Shown piece after piece: positions 9,488-17,600 of a stretch of DNA of 64,000 nt. The stretch is from Marinobacterium lacunae (GTDB lineage Bacteria; Pseudomonadota; Gammaproteobacteria; Pseudomonadales; Balneatricaceae), in the NCBI RefSeq assembly GCF_000705555.1, contig NZ_JMQN01000011.1:276141-340140 (forward strand), in the 5' to 3' direction. The position numbers and the translations under genes were made by a program. How positions within the stretch are numbered: the first letter of the stretch is position 1; each line of letters begins with the position of its first letter. The notes beneath the pieces were generated by a model. That model saw only the letters and a program-made list of their open reading frames with translations, made no database searches and was not told where the DNA came from.

Positions 9488-10300
9488 CTACATCGGTACC
9501 TGTTTGCGCTCCCATTCAACGCCCTTGATCACGATCACAGACGGAGGGGCACTGTAGGTGCGTGTCTTTTGCTTTTTCGGGGGTTCAGCCTGAGCCACAG
9601 GCGCAGGCGCCGGGGCAGGCTCGATAGTCGGCGTGGCAACCTCTTCACTCATCGGGTTGCGCAAGGTCAGCTGTATGCGTCCTTCGTCGCGTGCCTTGGC
9701 CAGTTCTTCAGACTCCTTCGGTGTCAGCTCAAGCGTGACAGCCCGAACGACAATGGGGTCGTTCTTGTCGGTGCGTGCTTTCTGATCGACGGCCAGCACC
9801 TTGATATCCTTGAGCACCGTACGCGCCTTGACACCGCCGCCTTCGTTCTTGGTGGCGATCACATCGACGTGGTTACCCGGCAACAGAAACCCTGCGACAC
9901 CGACCACATCATTGACGCGTACCGTGAAGGCTCGCTTCTCCGGATCGATCAGCGCCGCCAGCGTGGCGCCCTCTTGATGCTCGCTCAGTCGCTGCCGGCG
10001 GATAACATCACCCACGAGGATGTCCTGAGTGGGGATCATCCCCTCGATCTCGGCGGGATCGGCCACGCTATTGGCCGGTACAAGATCCTCCGGCAGCAAC
10101 TGAATCTTCAGGTGACGGCGCTCTATCGGCTGGCCGTAGGGGATATCCATCGCCGCGTAGACGACAGGCTGGCCTTCGGCGGCCACGGCGGTGTTGCTGC
10201 CCGGCAGTTGCTGCTTCAACCAGGAGTTGGCGTAGAACGCCGCACCAACGGCGAACACGATCGACAGGGTCAGCAGCAGTAAGGTTCTACCCTTAAACAT
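9488..10300 (-). CDS. rcpC: Flp pilus assembly protein RcpC/CpaB
   Basis: The start chosen is the ATG at 10300, seven bases after an AGGAGG core; the ATG six bases earlier is too close to it. The 270-residue protein has one N-terminal membrane helix, an SAF domain (about 45-115; AAMDIPYGQPIERRHL) and an RcpC-type C-terminal region, ending in a Pro/Ala-rich linker and a short tail. CpaB/RcpC is a periplasmic component linked to the secretin. Its first eight bases overlap the end of the AAA+ ATPase gene (ATGTTTAA), showing tight coupling. Confidence 0.88.
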   Translation of the reverse strand: MFKGRTLLLLTLSIVFAVGAAFYANSWLKQQLPGSNTAVAAEGQPVVYAAMDIPYGQPIERRHLKIQLLPEDLVPANSVADPAEIEGMIPTQDILVGDVIRRQRLSEHQEGATLAALIDPEKRAFTVRVNDVVGVAGFLLPGNHVDVIATKNEGGGVKARTVLKDIKVLAVDQKARTDKNDPIVVRAVTLELTPKESEELAKARDEGRIQLTLRNPMSEEVATPTIEPAPAPAPVAQAEPPKKQKTRTYSAPPSVIVIKGVEWERKQVPM

Positions 10301-11699
10301 GATCATTCCTCCTCCCGGCTGCAGGGCTTGGCGACATTTCCACTTCGGCATCGAGTGATACGAAGTAGCTGTCCCAGGCCCAGGTCAGGGCTTGAGCGTC
10401 AAGTGATGCGGCATCGCCGCCGAGATAACGCACGCGGTCCTGAGCCATACCCAGCAGATCGCGGGGATGACAAGGACGAAGCGCAACATCGCGCCGTGCG
10501 TGCAATTCAGAGATGGCGAACTCGAGCAGACCGGGATCAAAGGCGATCCCTTTTTCTGCGCACACCTGTTGCCAGATCTGCGCGTACTCATCCCGCTCCA
10601 GATATCCGAAATAGATCTTGTAGCCGATACGTCGCAGGAACGCCTCGTCGGCAAGATCCAAGGGATTGATGTTGGAAGAGAACACCAGAATCTGATCGAA
10701 AGGTGTCTGGAAATGTCGCCCGGCACCGAGGGTCAGGTAATCGCGCTTCTCCTCCATCGGCACGATCCAGCGGTTGAATATCTCCATCGGAGTGGCCCGC
10801 TGACGTCCCATATCGTCGATGATGAAGATACCGTTGTTCGCTTTCAGTTGAAGCGGTGCCTGAAACTCTTTGGTTACCGGATTGAAGTGGATCTCCAACA
10901 TATCCATGCCCAACTCGCCGCCGGTGACAACCCGGGGCCGTCGACAGTTGACGAAGCGGGCATCGTACCCCTGATCGAACAACAGACTGGGGGTGTGGAT
11001 CGCTTCCTCGATCGGCTGATGCAGCAGCGGATCAAACAATGACACCACCTGTTCGTTGACGGAGATCGCATAGGGGATCAGGCAACTGTCATCGAACAGA
11101 CCGGTCAGTTTCTGGGTGATGTAGGTCTTGCCGGTACCGGCAGGGCCATAAATAAAGATGGCTCGGCCCGAGTTCATCGCAGGGCCCAACTGCTCCTTGA
11201 GCGCATCGCGCAGAACAACCGATTCGAACACCCGGTTCAGGGATGTAGCCGTAACCTTACTGCCATGCACCGATTGCGCCCGAACCAACTCCCGGTAGCG
11301 CTCCACCGGCACCGGCGCAGGCCCCAAATATCCGCTACGGGCAAAGGCATCGATGGCAACGTCCCGACCTCTCTGTGTCAGGCCGTAACTGAGTTCACGA
11401 TTATCAAATCCCTGGCCGTGCACATCAATCAGCACCTCCTTGCGCAGAAACTCGATCAGCCCCTCCAGCACCGGGCCCGCCAGTGCAGTTCTCTGCATCA
11501 GCTTTTTGGAGGTCAGCAACCCAGCATCATAAAGATGCTTGATCAGCAGTTCGGTCAGAAAATGCCGACTCAGGCCGGTATCATCCAGCGTCAAAGGCCT
11601 TGGCGCGAGGGTCCTGAGCCCTTCAAGCGCAGACCGCTGTACGCCCTCTGCCGACACGGCAGCCGACATGGATTGATCAGTCGTCATTGAAATATTCAT
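10293..11699 (-). CDS. AAA+ ATPase embedded in the Tad operon
   Basis: A 468-residue protein with a variable N-terminal region (about 35-140, winged-helix-like pattern with LTQRGRDVA) and an AAA+ ATPase core: Walker A GPAGTGKT (185-192), Walker B IFIIDD (291-296), a sensor-1-like FSSN (340-343) and an arginine-finger-like FLRRIGYKI (354-362). It is not one of the standard Tad proteins (TadA and TadZ are present separately). It starts four bases inside the prepilin peptidase gene (ATGA) and ends inside rcpC, so it belongs to the same translational block. A role in assembling or regulating the pilus machine is inferred from that; the client is unknown. Confidence 0.75.
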   Translation of the reverse strand: MNISMTTDQSMSAAVSAEGVQRSALEGLRTLAPRPLTLDDTGLSRHFLTELLIKHLYDAGLLTSKKLMQRTALAGPVLEGLIEFLRKEVLIDVHGQGFDNRELSYGLTQRGRDVAIDAFARSGYLGPAPVPVERYRELVRAQSVHGSKVTATSLNRVFESVVLRDALKEQLGPAMNSGRAIFIYGPAGTGKTYITQKLTGLFDDSCLIPYAISVNEQVVSLFDPLLHQPIEEAIHTPSLLFDQGYDARFVNCRRPRVVTGGELGMDMLEIHFNPVTKEFQAPLQLKANNGIFIIDDMGRQRATPMEIFNRWIVPMEEKRDYLTLGAGRHFQTPFDQILVFSSNINPLDLADEAFLRRIGYKIYFGYLERDEYAQIWQQVCAEKGIAFDPGLLEFAISELHARRDVALRPCHPRDLLGMAQDRVRYLGGDAASLDAQALTWAWDSYFVSLDAEVEMSPSPAAGRRNDHV

Positions 11700-12277
11700 T
11701 GCATCACTCCCAACGCCTGAAGCTGGTAGCCGACCTGAGTGAACAGGTGATAGAAATCCAGTCCGCCGGTCAGCCCCAGATACACAAGGGTTCCGGTGGC
11801 GATAGCAGACGAAAAGGGAAAACGGTGGCGGGCCACTGATCCGGGCTCCGCCGGTACCAGCGTGCGGGCAGTGATCATGACCAGATATCGGCGGTACAGA
11901 CTGGTCAGCTCACCGCTGCGCAGGATTAGATACAGAGCAACACAACCACCCGCCACCAGAGCAAAGCAGGCTGAGGTAAAGACCGCCATCGGACCGAGAT
12001 ACGTCCCAACAGCGGCCATCAGTTTTACGTCTCCAGCCCCCATACCACCGGTCAGGTAGAACGGCAGGAACATGATCAGCCCCACGCCTGCACCTTTAAG
12101 GCCGGTCAGCAATCCCTCGCCATCAAGGAAGGTATATTGCAGGAGCAGTCCCACTATCAGGGCTCCATAGGTAAGCCAGTTGGGAATGCGATGGCGACGC
12201 CAGTCCGTCAGTGCCGCCAACGCCAGTATCAGCAACAAGAGGAGCGTAGAGCCGTCGTATGTATAAAATGACAACAT
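11696..12277 (-). CDS. tadV: Prepilin peptidase of the Tad system (TadV/CpaA, A24 family)
   Basis: A 193-residue polytopic membrane protein with the two catalytic Asp regions of A24 aspartic peptidases: LTDWRRHRIPN (Asp25) and GGMGAGDVKLMAAVG (Asp83). It lacks the N-terminal methylase domain of PilD, as CpaA/TadV does. It should cleave the Flp pilin and the TadE/TadF pseudopilins after Gly. It follows flp by about 105 bases, with a small hairpin between, and overlaps the AAA+ ATPase gene by four bases. Confidence 0.92.
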   Translation of the reverse strand: MLSFYTYDGSTLLLLLILALAALTDWRRHRIPNWLTYGALIVGLLLQYTFLDGEGLLTGLKGAGVGLIMFLPFYLTGGMGAGDVKLMAAVGTYLGPMAVFTSACFALVAGGCVALYLILRSGELTSLYRRYLVMITARTLVPAEPGSVARHRFPFSSAIATGTLVYLGLTGGLDFYHLFTQVGYQLQALGVMQ

Positions 12278-12317
12278 GATCCTCTCCCCCTCTTACCCTG
12301 CTGAACTGAAATGCTCC

Positions 12318-12332
12318 GGTGAATCGTTCACC
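12318..12332 (-). other. Small hairpin between flp and the rest of the tad operon
   Basis: GGTGAA and TTCACC form a perfect six-base inverted repeat around a 3-base loop in the gap between flp and the prepilin peptidase gene. There is no U-run behind it on the minus strand, so it is not a standard terminator. A hairpin here could stabilise the flp message or cause partial termination, giving more pilin than machinery. That is inference. Confidence 0.35.
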
Positions 12333-12383
12333 TGTCATCAGGCGTACGTGCGAAGCAGCTGACCAACCGGCCCCCATAGTCTG

Positions 12384-12590
12384 TTAACACGCACCCGCTT
12401 TAGCTGCGGTATCCGGAGTGCTGAGCACATCAGCCAGGTACTGAATGACCTCTCCGACTTCACATCCAAGGTTGGTAAACGCGGTAATCACAGCAGCCGC
12501 CACCAAGCTACCGGCGATTGCATATTCCACGGTCGTCAGTCCCTCCTCTTCCTTGAAGAAGTCCACCATTTTCTGAGTGATAACGTTCAT
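12384..12590 (-). CDS. flp: Flp-type major pilin
   Basis: The start chosen is the ATG at 12590, preceded by GAGGG; a longer frame lacks a site. The 68-residue prepilin has a Flp-type processing site (EEEG/LTTVEYA; cleavage after Gly17, Glu22-Tyr23 at +5/+6) and a single hydrophobic helix (about 24-40). The mature pilin would be 51 residues, with Cys43 and Cys68 that could form a disulphide. It is the first gene of the tad operon and the structural subunit of the pilus. The C-terminal tail is longer than the core Flp pattern. Confidence 0.93.
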   Translation of the reverse strand: MNVITQKMVDFFKEEEGLTTVEYAIAGSLVAAAVITAFTNLGCEVGEVIQYLADVLSTPDTAAKAGAC

Positions 12591-12945
12591 TGTTCCGCCC
12601 TCTTTGATTAAGCCATTCAAGGCCGAATACTCCGGCTCAACCGCTTTACAGCAGGTCGTCACACGGCACGTGAATGACTATAGGTAGGGGGTGTAAATCG
12701 AGCTGGGATTATCTTGCGTAAAAAGTAGGACTATTTTGACCAGCGCTGTAACAGATACGAAACACCGCCATTCGTGGATGAACACAATCGGTTAAAAAAC
12801 GGTATTTGTATGAAAAGAATGACGGAAAGACAGTAATAGGCGTTAAGAAACCTTAACTACACTGAAACACAGGAACCAAGGATGTAACGACCGGGCGGAC
12901 CCACCCAAAGCGGTATGCAACAATAATAGTGGGAGTTTGTACGTC
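12591..12945. promoter_or_regulatory. Divergent control region between flp and the REC-AraC regulator
   Basis: These 355 bases carry no gene I can support. Toward the plus strand there is a perfect palindrome GTTAAG-AAAC-CTTAAC at 12842-12857, directly followed by a -10-like CTACACT (12857-12863) that resembles sigma-S promoters; no good -35 hexamer stands before it. The bases AACTACACTGAAACA (12855-12869) recur exactly upstream of prkA. Toward flp I see no convincing sigma-70 or sigma-54 promoter, only a weak TATAGT near 12692-12697. The regulator likely acts here. Confidence 0.45.
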
Positions 12946-13845
12946 ATGGCTCAACGCTGTCAGATTCCCGTGCTGTGGATCGATCTTCGCAGCTCGGAAC
13001 GCTCCACCACGTTGCTGGAACTGTTCAAAGCGACTTTTCAAATCGAAAATCTGGACCCGCACAACCCGGTTTTCGATCACAGGACCCTTTCCCCCTGTGC
13101 GATCTGTTTTGACTTTGATTACCCCGACATGCACGGCTTGATGCTGATGCGCGAGCTGCATGAGCGCTACCCCCGCCTGCCGATCATCATGATGACTGAG
13201 CAGCACTCCGAATCGTTGATGGTATGGGCACTGAGGGTCAGGGTGTGGGATATTTTTCTGAAACCCATGACACGATCAGCCGCTGAATACCAGATTGGCG
13301 CACTATCGAACTGCATTGAGGAGGCCGCTCACGACCCCACGGCACTGAGTGCTGTAAGCCCGATGCTGCGCCTCCCTGAGGAGTCCCGGTTCAATGCCAG
13401 CAATGCCGCTGAAACCCGGGCGGTGCACCCGGCACTCTCCTACATGCAGCTGCATCTGGGGGAACACATCACCGAGGAGCGCCTGGCTCAATTCTGCAAC
13501 ATGCGTCCGCTGCAATTCAGCCGCATGTTTAAAAAGGCTTATGACGTGACATTTCAGGAGATGCTGCAGCAACTGCGCGTCAAGGAAGCAACCCGTCTAT
13601 TGGAAAACCCAGACTTGCAGATACTGGATGTGGCGCTCACCGTGGGCTATCGCGACCACTCCTACTTCTGCCGCGTGTTCAAGAAATACCTGGGTGTCAC
13701 GCCCAAGACCTTTCAGGAACAGTTGGTTTCACAAAGCGAAGAGGCGCAACGGGATCTCAGTCAGGGCAAGCTCTACGCGGTGGCTAACTTGAGCCAACCG
13801 GGCGAAGCCGCTTCGGGGGGATGGGCACGCCACCGCTCCCAGTGA
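12946..13845 (+). CDS. Receiver-AraC family response regulator, divergent from the tad operon
   Basis: The start chosen is the ATG at 12946, ten bases after GGAG; a TTG nine bases earlier is too close to that site. The 299-residue product has a CheY-like receiver domain (about 8-125) and an AraC/XylS DNA-binding domain (about 165-262, two helix-turn-helix units). The receiver keeps the phospho-acceptor Asp56 (CFDFDYPD), Thr84 and Lys106 (LKPM), but the N-terminal acidic pair is reduced to a single Asp (LWIDLR). No histidine kinase is adjacent. Its divergent position suggests it controls the pilus genes; that is inference. Confidence 0.8.
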   Translation: MAQRCQIPVLWIDLRSSERSTTLLELFKATFQIENLDPHNPVFDHRTLSPCAICFDFDYPDMHGLMLMRELHERYPRLPIIMMTEQHSESLMVWALRVRVWDIFLKPMTRSAAEYQIGALSNCIEEAAHDPTALSAVSPMLRLPEESRFNASNAAETRAVHPALSYMQLHLGEHITEERLAQFCNMRPLQFSRMFKKAYDVTFQEMLQQLRVKEATRLLENPDLQILDVALTVGYRDHSYFCRVFKKYLGVTPKTFQEQLVSQSEEAQRDLSQGKLYAVANLSQPGEAASGGWARHRSQ

Positions 13846-13865
13846 AGCGGCGGCGCAAGCCTTAT

Positions 13866-15173
13866 TTAGCGGGTATGCTCGAGCAGATCCTCGACCACTT
13901 CATCCTCTTCATGGAGATCATTCGCAACCGGATCCGCGCCCGGCAGAATCAGGTTCAGCACAATCGCCACAATACCGCAGAGGCTTACACCCTGCAGATT
14001 CAGATCGCCAGCACCGATAGCCATGCCACCGATACCAAATACCAGTGTCGTTGCCACGATCACGAGATTGCGCTGCTTGGCCAGATCCACATGCGCCTTG
14101 ATCAGAGTATTCAAACCAACCGACGCGATAGAACCGAACAATAGAATCAGAATACCGCCCATCACCGGTGCCGGAATGGTCTGCAGCAGCAGGCCAAACT
14201 TGGAAACAAACGCGAGTAGAATCGCAAACCCGGCCGCCCACAGCATCACCACCGGATTAAATGCCTTGGTCAGCATCACCGCACCGGTCACCTCCGAGTA
14301 GGTGGTATTGGGCGGACCACCGAACAGCGCCGCAACACTGGTGGCCAAACCGTCACCAAACAGGGTGCGCTGCAAACCGGGCTTACGAATGTAGTCACGC
14401 CCCGTGACGTTACCGATAGCGATGATATCGCCCACATGCTCAATAGCTGGCGCTATGGCCACCGGTATCATAAAGAGTATCGCCTGCCAATTGAGCTCTG
14501 GCGTCACAAATGCGGGTACAGCCACCATGGGAGCGGCCTGAACTGCGCTGAGATCAACCATACCAATCACAAAAGCCGCCGCGTACCCGACGAATACGCC
14601 CGACAGTATCGGCAGCAAGCGGAATATACCCCGCGCAAACACGGACACCAGCAACGTGGTGGTCAGTGAAATCATCGATACCAGAATTGCGTCGCTGTAC
14701 GGGAAGAGATCGATCGAGCCGTCGCCACTCTTGCCCATCGCCATGTTCACTGCGATAGGCGCAAGCCCCAGACCGATAATCATGATGACAGGGCCGGTCA
14801 CAACCGGCGGCATAATTCTGTGGATAATACCGGCACCACGCAGCTTGACCACCAGCGCCAGCAGCATATACACGATCCCGGCCGCCATCAGCGCGCCCAT
14901 GGTTGCCGGCACGCCCCAGGTCTGAGTGGCATAGCTGATGGGCGCTATGAACACAAAAGAGGAAGCCAGAAAAATCGGCACTTTAAGGCCGGTGACCAGA
15001 TGAAACAGCAACGTTCCGACCCCGGCCGTAAACAGGGCCACACTGGGGTCCAGCCCGGTCAGCAGCGGCATCAGCACAAGGGCGCCAAAGGCGACAAACA
15101 GCATCTGAGCCCCGGCAAGAACCGTGCGCCAGCTCTTGCCGCTGGCGTTCGCCATCATATTCATATCGTTCAT
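13866..15173 (-). CDS. uraA: Uracil permease (nucleobase:cation symporter-2 family)
   Basis: A 435-residue membrane protein of the NCS2 family with about 14 hydrophobic segments. Family motifs include the N-terminal GLDPSVALFTAGVGTLLF and the EHVGDI and GGPPNTTYSE segments typical of UraA. It imports uracil, which the Upp enzyme encoded just upstream in the same orientation turns into UMP. The start chosen is the ATG at 15173, eight bases after AGGG and just after the upp stop; a longer frame would overlap upp. Xanthine transporters share the fold, but the upp linkage favours uracil. Confidence 0.9.
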   Translation of the reverse strand: MNDMNMMANASGKSWRTVLAGAQMLFVAFGALVLMPLLTGLDPSVALFTAGVGTLLFHLVTGLKVPIFLASSFVFIAPISYATQTWGVPATMGALMAAGIVYMLLALVVKLRGAGIIHRIMPPVVTGPVIMIIGLGLAPIAVNMAMGKSGDGSIDLFPYSDAILVSMISLTTTLLVSVFARGIFRLLPILSGVFVGYAAAFVIGMVDLSAVQAAPMVAVPAFVTPELNWQAILFMIPVAIAPAIEHVGDIIAIGNVTGRDYIRKPGLQRTLFGDGLATSVAALFGGPPNTTYSEVTGAVMLTKAFNPVVMLWAAGFAILLAFVSKFGLLLQTIPAPVMGGILILLFGSIASVGLNTLIKAHVDLAKQRNLVIVATTLVFGIGGMAIGAGDLNLQGVSLCGIVAIVLNLILPGADPVANDLHEEDEVVEDLLEHTR

Positions 15174-15183
15174 CGACACGCCC

Positions 15184-15810
15184 TTATTTGGTTCCGAAAA
15201 TCTTGTCGCCAGCATCGCCCAACCCCGGGATGATGTAGCCGTTTTCGTTCAGGTGGGAATCGATCGAAGCCGTGAAAATATCCACATCGGGGTGGGCCGC
15301 CTGAACTTTCGCGATACCCTCAGGCGCGGCAACTAGCACCAGCGCACGGATGCTGGCACAACCAGCCTTTTTCAGCATATCGATCGTGGCGATCATCGAC
15401 CCCCCGGTCGCCAGCATCGGATCGACGATCAATGACATGCGAGCATCGATGTCACTGGCGAGCTTCTCGAAATAGGCCACGGGCTCAAGTGTTTCCTCGT
15501 CACGGTAAAGCCCGACCACGGAGATCTTGGCACTGGGCACCAGCTCGAGTACACCATCCAGCATGCCCAACCCCGCACGCAGAATCGGTACAACTGTGAT
15601 CTTTTTACCCTTTATACGCTCTGCCTGAACAGGGCCGCACCAGCCCTCTATCTCATACTCTTCCAGTTCGAGATCCTTGGTCGCCTCATAGGTCAGCAAA
15701 CACCCCACCTCGGCCGCCAACTGCCTGAAGCTGCGCGTACTTTTGTTAACAGAGCGCATCAACCCCAGTTTATGCCGCACCAACGGATGGCGGATCTCGT
15801 GAACACTCAT
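15184..15810 (-). CDS. upp: Uracil phosphoribosyltransferase
   Basis: The start chosen is the ATG at 15810 ([19 protein letters not shown]), giving 208 residues, the same as the Escherichia coli enzyme. The PRPP-binding loop reads [12 protein letters not shown] and the C-terminal uracil-binding region [13 protein letters not shown] is present. It makes UMP from uracil and PRPP in the cytoplasm. It is followed by uraA with a 10-base gap, forming a uracil uptake and salvage operon, and is divergent from hpt. Confidence 0.96.
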   Translation of the reverse strand: MSVHEIRHPLVRHKLGLMRSVNKSTRSFRQLAAEVGCLLTYEATKDLELEEYEIEGWCGPVQAERIKGKKITVVPILRAGLGMLDGVLELVPSAKISVVGLYRDEETLEPVAYFEKLASDIDARMSLIVDPMLATGGSMIATIDMLKKAGCASIRALVLVAAPEGIAKVQAAHPDVDIFTASIDSHLNENGYIIPGLGDAGDKIFGTK

Positions 15811-15996
15811 GACTGACTTCCTCTCTACCCGGTCGACACCTGAAGCTGACCGACCTATCAAAATTAGACGAAAGACTAACCAAACACGCCCATCCTGTCA
15901 TTAACAGGAGTTGCCCTTGTCCTTAAACCGCTTTATCGTTTTGCGCTTTTATCGCCTGGGCAGACGTCAGGCCGGTTAAAACCAAGGGGCACCTAG

Positions 15997-16557
15997 ATGA
16001 GCCACGTCGATCTGGAACACATCAAACAAGCCTATATCGAATCCGATCTGCTATTCAGTCAGGCCGAAGTCGAGGCTGCTATCAACCGTATGGCCCACAG
16101 CATTACCGAGCAGATGCAGGATGCAAACCCGGTCGTTTTTTCCGTCATGAACGGAGGCCTGGTAATAGCCGGCCAACTCCTGACCCGTCTCAACTTCCCC
16201 CTTGAAGCCAGTTACCTGCACGCCACGCGCTACCGCAACACCACCTCCGGTCATGAACTGGAGTGGAAGGTTCCGCCCATGGTCGACTTCAAAGGCCGCC
16301 CGGTTCTGATCATCGACGACATTCTTGATGAGGGACACACGCTGGCCGCTATTATTGACTACTGCCGCGATGCAGGTGCGGCCGACGTACAGTGCGCCGT
16401 TCTGGTCAACAAACTGCATGACCGAAAGGCGCGCCCGAATCTCAAGGCCGAGTTCGTGGGGCTCGAGGTCGAAGATCGCTATATTTTCGGCTACGGCATG
16501 GACTATCAGGGTTACTGGCGTAACGCGCCCGGCATTTTTGCCATAAAAGGGAAATAG
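15997..16557 (+). CDS. hpt: Hypoxanthine-guanine phosphoribosyltransferase
   Basis: A 186-residue type I phosphoribosyltransferase. The PRPP motif is VLIIDDILDEGHTL (103-116) and the conserved MNGGLVIAG loop is near residue 51. It salvages hypoxanthine and guanine to IMP and GMP. An AAGGGG ribosome site precedes the ATG. It is transcribed away from upp-uraA, so the window groups purine and pyrimidine salvage. Some relatives are annotated as hypoxanthine-guanine enzymes only; substrate preference cannot be read from sequence. Confidence 0.92.
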   Translation: MSHVDLEHIKQAYIESDLLFSQAEVEAAINRMAHSITEQMQDANPVVFSVMNGGLVIAGQLLTRLNFPLEASYLHATRYRNTTSGHELEWKVPPMVDFKGRPVLIIDDILDEGHTLAAIIDYCRDAGAADVQCAVLVNKLHDRKARPNLKAEFVGLEVEDRYIFGYGMDYQGYWRNAPGIFAIKGK

Positions 16558-16644
16558 CGCCTAGCGCGAACAGCAAAAATTTTCAGTTTCCGATCCCTGT
16601 ACGCAGGTTAGAATCGAAACAGGTCAATAACTAACAGGTCACTC

Positions 16645-16746
16645 ATGACGGAACTCGTCATCTTGGCGGTATCGGCAGCGACACTGGCAATCTGGCTTTT
16701 CAGCCTACGGCGTAAAGCGCCCGCCTCGCGCCGCCTGTCCCGCTAA
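16645..16746 (+). CDS. Possible 33-residue single-helix membrane peptide
   Basis: ATG at 16645 opens a 33-codon frame ending TAA. The peptide is a hydrophobic helix (ELVILAVSAATLAIWLFSL, about 3-21) followed by an Arg/Lys-rich tail, the pattern of a small inner-membrane protein with its C-terminus inside. The ribosome site is weak (AGG about nine bases upstream). A TTTCCG-N16-TAGAAT promoter-like pair lies just upstream (near 16588-16615). It sits between hpt and the converging parA-like gene. No homologue is known to me. Confidence 0.35.
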   Translation: MTELVILAVSAATLAIWLFSLRRKAPASRRLSR

Positions 16747-16782
16747 ATCGCCAGATCATAGAGCCCCGGAGCCGCACCCGAA

Positions 16783-17553
16783 TCACTCGGGGTGCAACTC
16801 CTCATAAAGGTTGACGAACTCGGCTGTCAGTCGGTGTTTGGGCGCGAGCTGTATCAGCGGCTTGGCCGCTGTATGAGATTCCTTCATTTTTACCGACGCC
16901 GGTATACGCGTTTTCAGTACCGGCAGCGACTCCGCCAGCAACTCCTCGACTATCTTCTGCGGCAAAGACGCGCGCGGCTGATACTGATTGACTACAATCC
17001 CCTCTACCGCCAACGTTTCGTTGTGATCGGCCTGGGTTTCCTGCACGTTATTGAGCAAGCTATACAACGCCTGCCGCGCAAAGTCGTCACAGTCAAACGG
17101 GATTAGGCAGCGCTCGGCTGCGCAGAGCGCTGACAGCGTGAAAAAGTTGAACGCTGGCGGCGTGTCGATATAGATCGCATCAAAGTTCTCGAGCAACGTT
17201 TCAAGCGCTTCTCGCAGCTTGTAGATCTTGTGCTTGGACTCCAGCTTGGACTGGAGATCCCCAAGATCGGGGTGCGACGGAATCAGCCACAGGTTGTCGA
17301 AAGGCGTTTGATGCACATAACTCTGCGGATCAGCAGGCTTGAGCTGAAAGCTCAATGTCGACTCGAAGAAATCGCGTATGTCGGTATCGGGTGAGTTGGC
17401 CTCGTCACCCAACAGATAGTGGGTCGAGTTGCACTGTGGATCCAGATCTACAACCAACGTGCGCTTGCCTCTTGCAGCACTGATTGCCGCCAGATTCACC
17501 GTAATACTCGACTTGCCCACACCGCCTTTCTGATTGAACACGACTCGACGCAT
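16783..17553 (-). CDS. ParA-family ATPase
   Basis: A 256-residue MinD/ParA-type ATPase. The deviant Walker A is NQKGGVGKSS at residues 7-16, with both Lys present; AIYIDTPPAF is the Walker B. There is no N-terminal DNA-binding domain and no parB gene nearby, so it is not the chromosome-partition parAB pair. Chromosomal orphans of this kind position protein complexes or have unknown tasks. A GAGG ribosome site stands nine bases before the ATG. It follows the DUF2333 gene by 47 bases on the same strand, suggesting a shared operon. Confidence 0.85.
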   Translation of the reverse strand: MRRVVFNQKGGVGKSSITVNLAAISAARGKRTLVVDLDPQCNSTHYLLGDEANSPDTDIRDFFESTLSFQLKPADPQSYVHQTPFDNLWLIPSHPDLGDLQSKLESKHKIYKLREALETLLENFDAIYIDTPPAFNFFTLSALCAAERCLIPFDCDDFARQALYSLLNNVQETQADHNETLAVEGIVVNQYQPRASLPQKIVEELLAESLPVLKTRIPASVKMKESHTAAKPLIQLAPKHRLTAEFVNLYEELHPE

Positions 17554-17600
17554 CGTTGTATTCCTCTAGCTCGCGCGCGAAGGCGCCAGTGCACACACGA

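Noticed and set aside
13807..13851. GCCGCTTC/GAAGCGGC inverted repeat at the end of the REC-AraC gene as a terminator
   Set aside because: The loop is 29 bases and there is no T-run on either strand.
16774..16788. Hairpin over the stop codon of the ParA-like gene as a terminator
   Set aside because: Imperfect stem with a bulge and no U-run.
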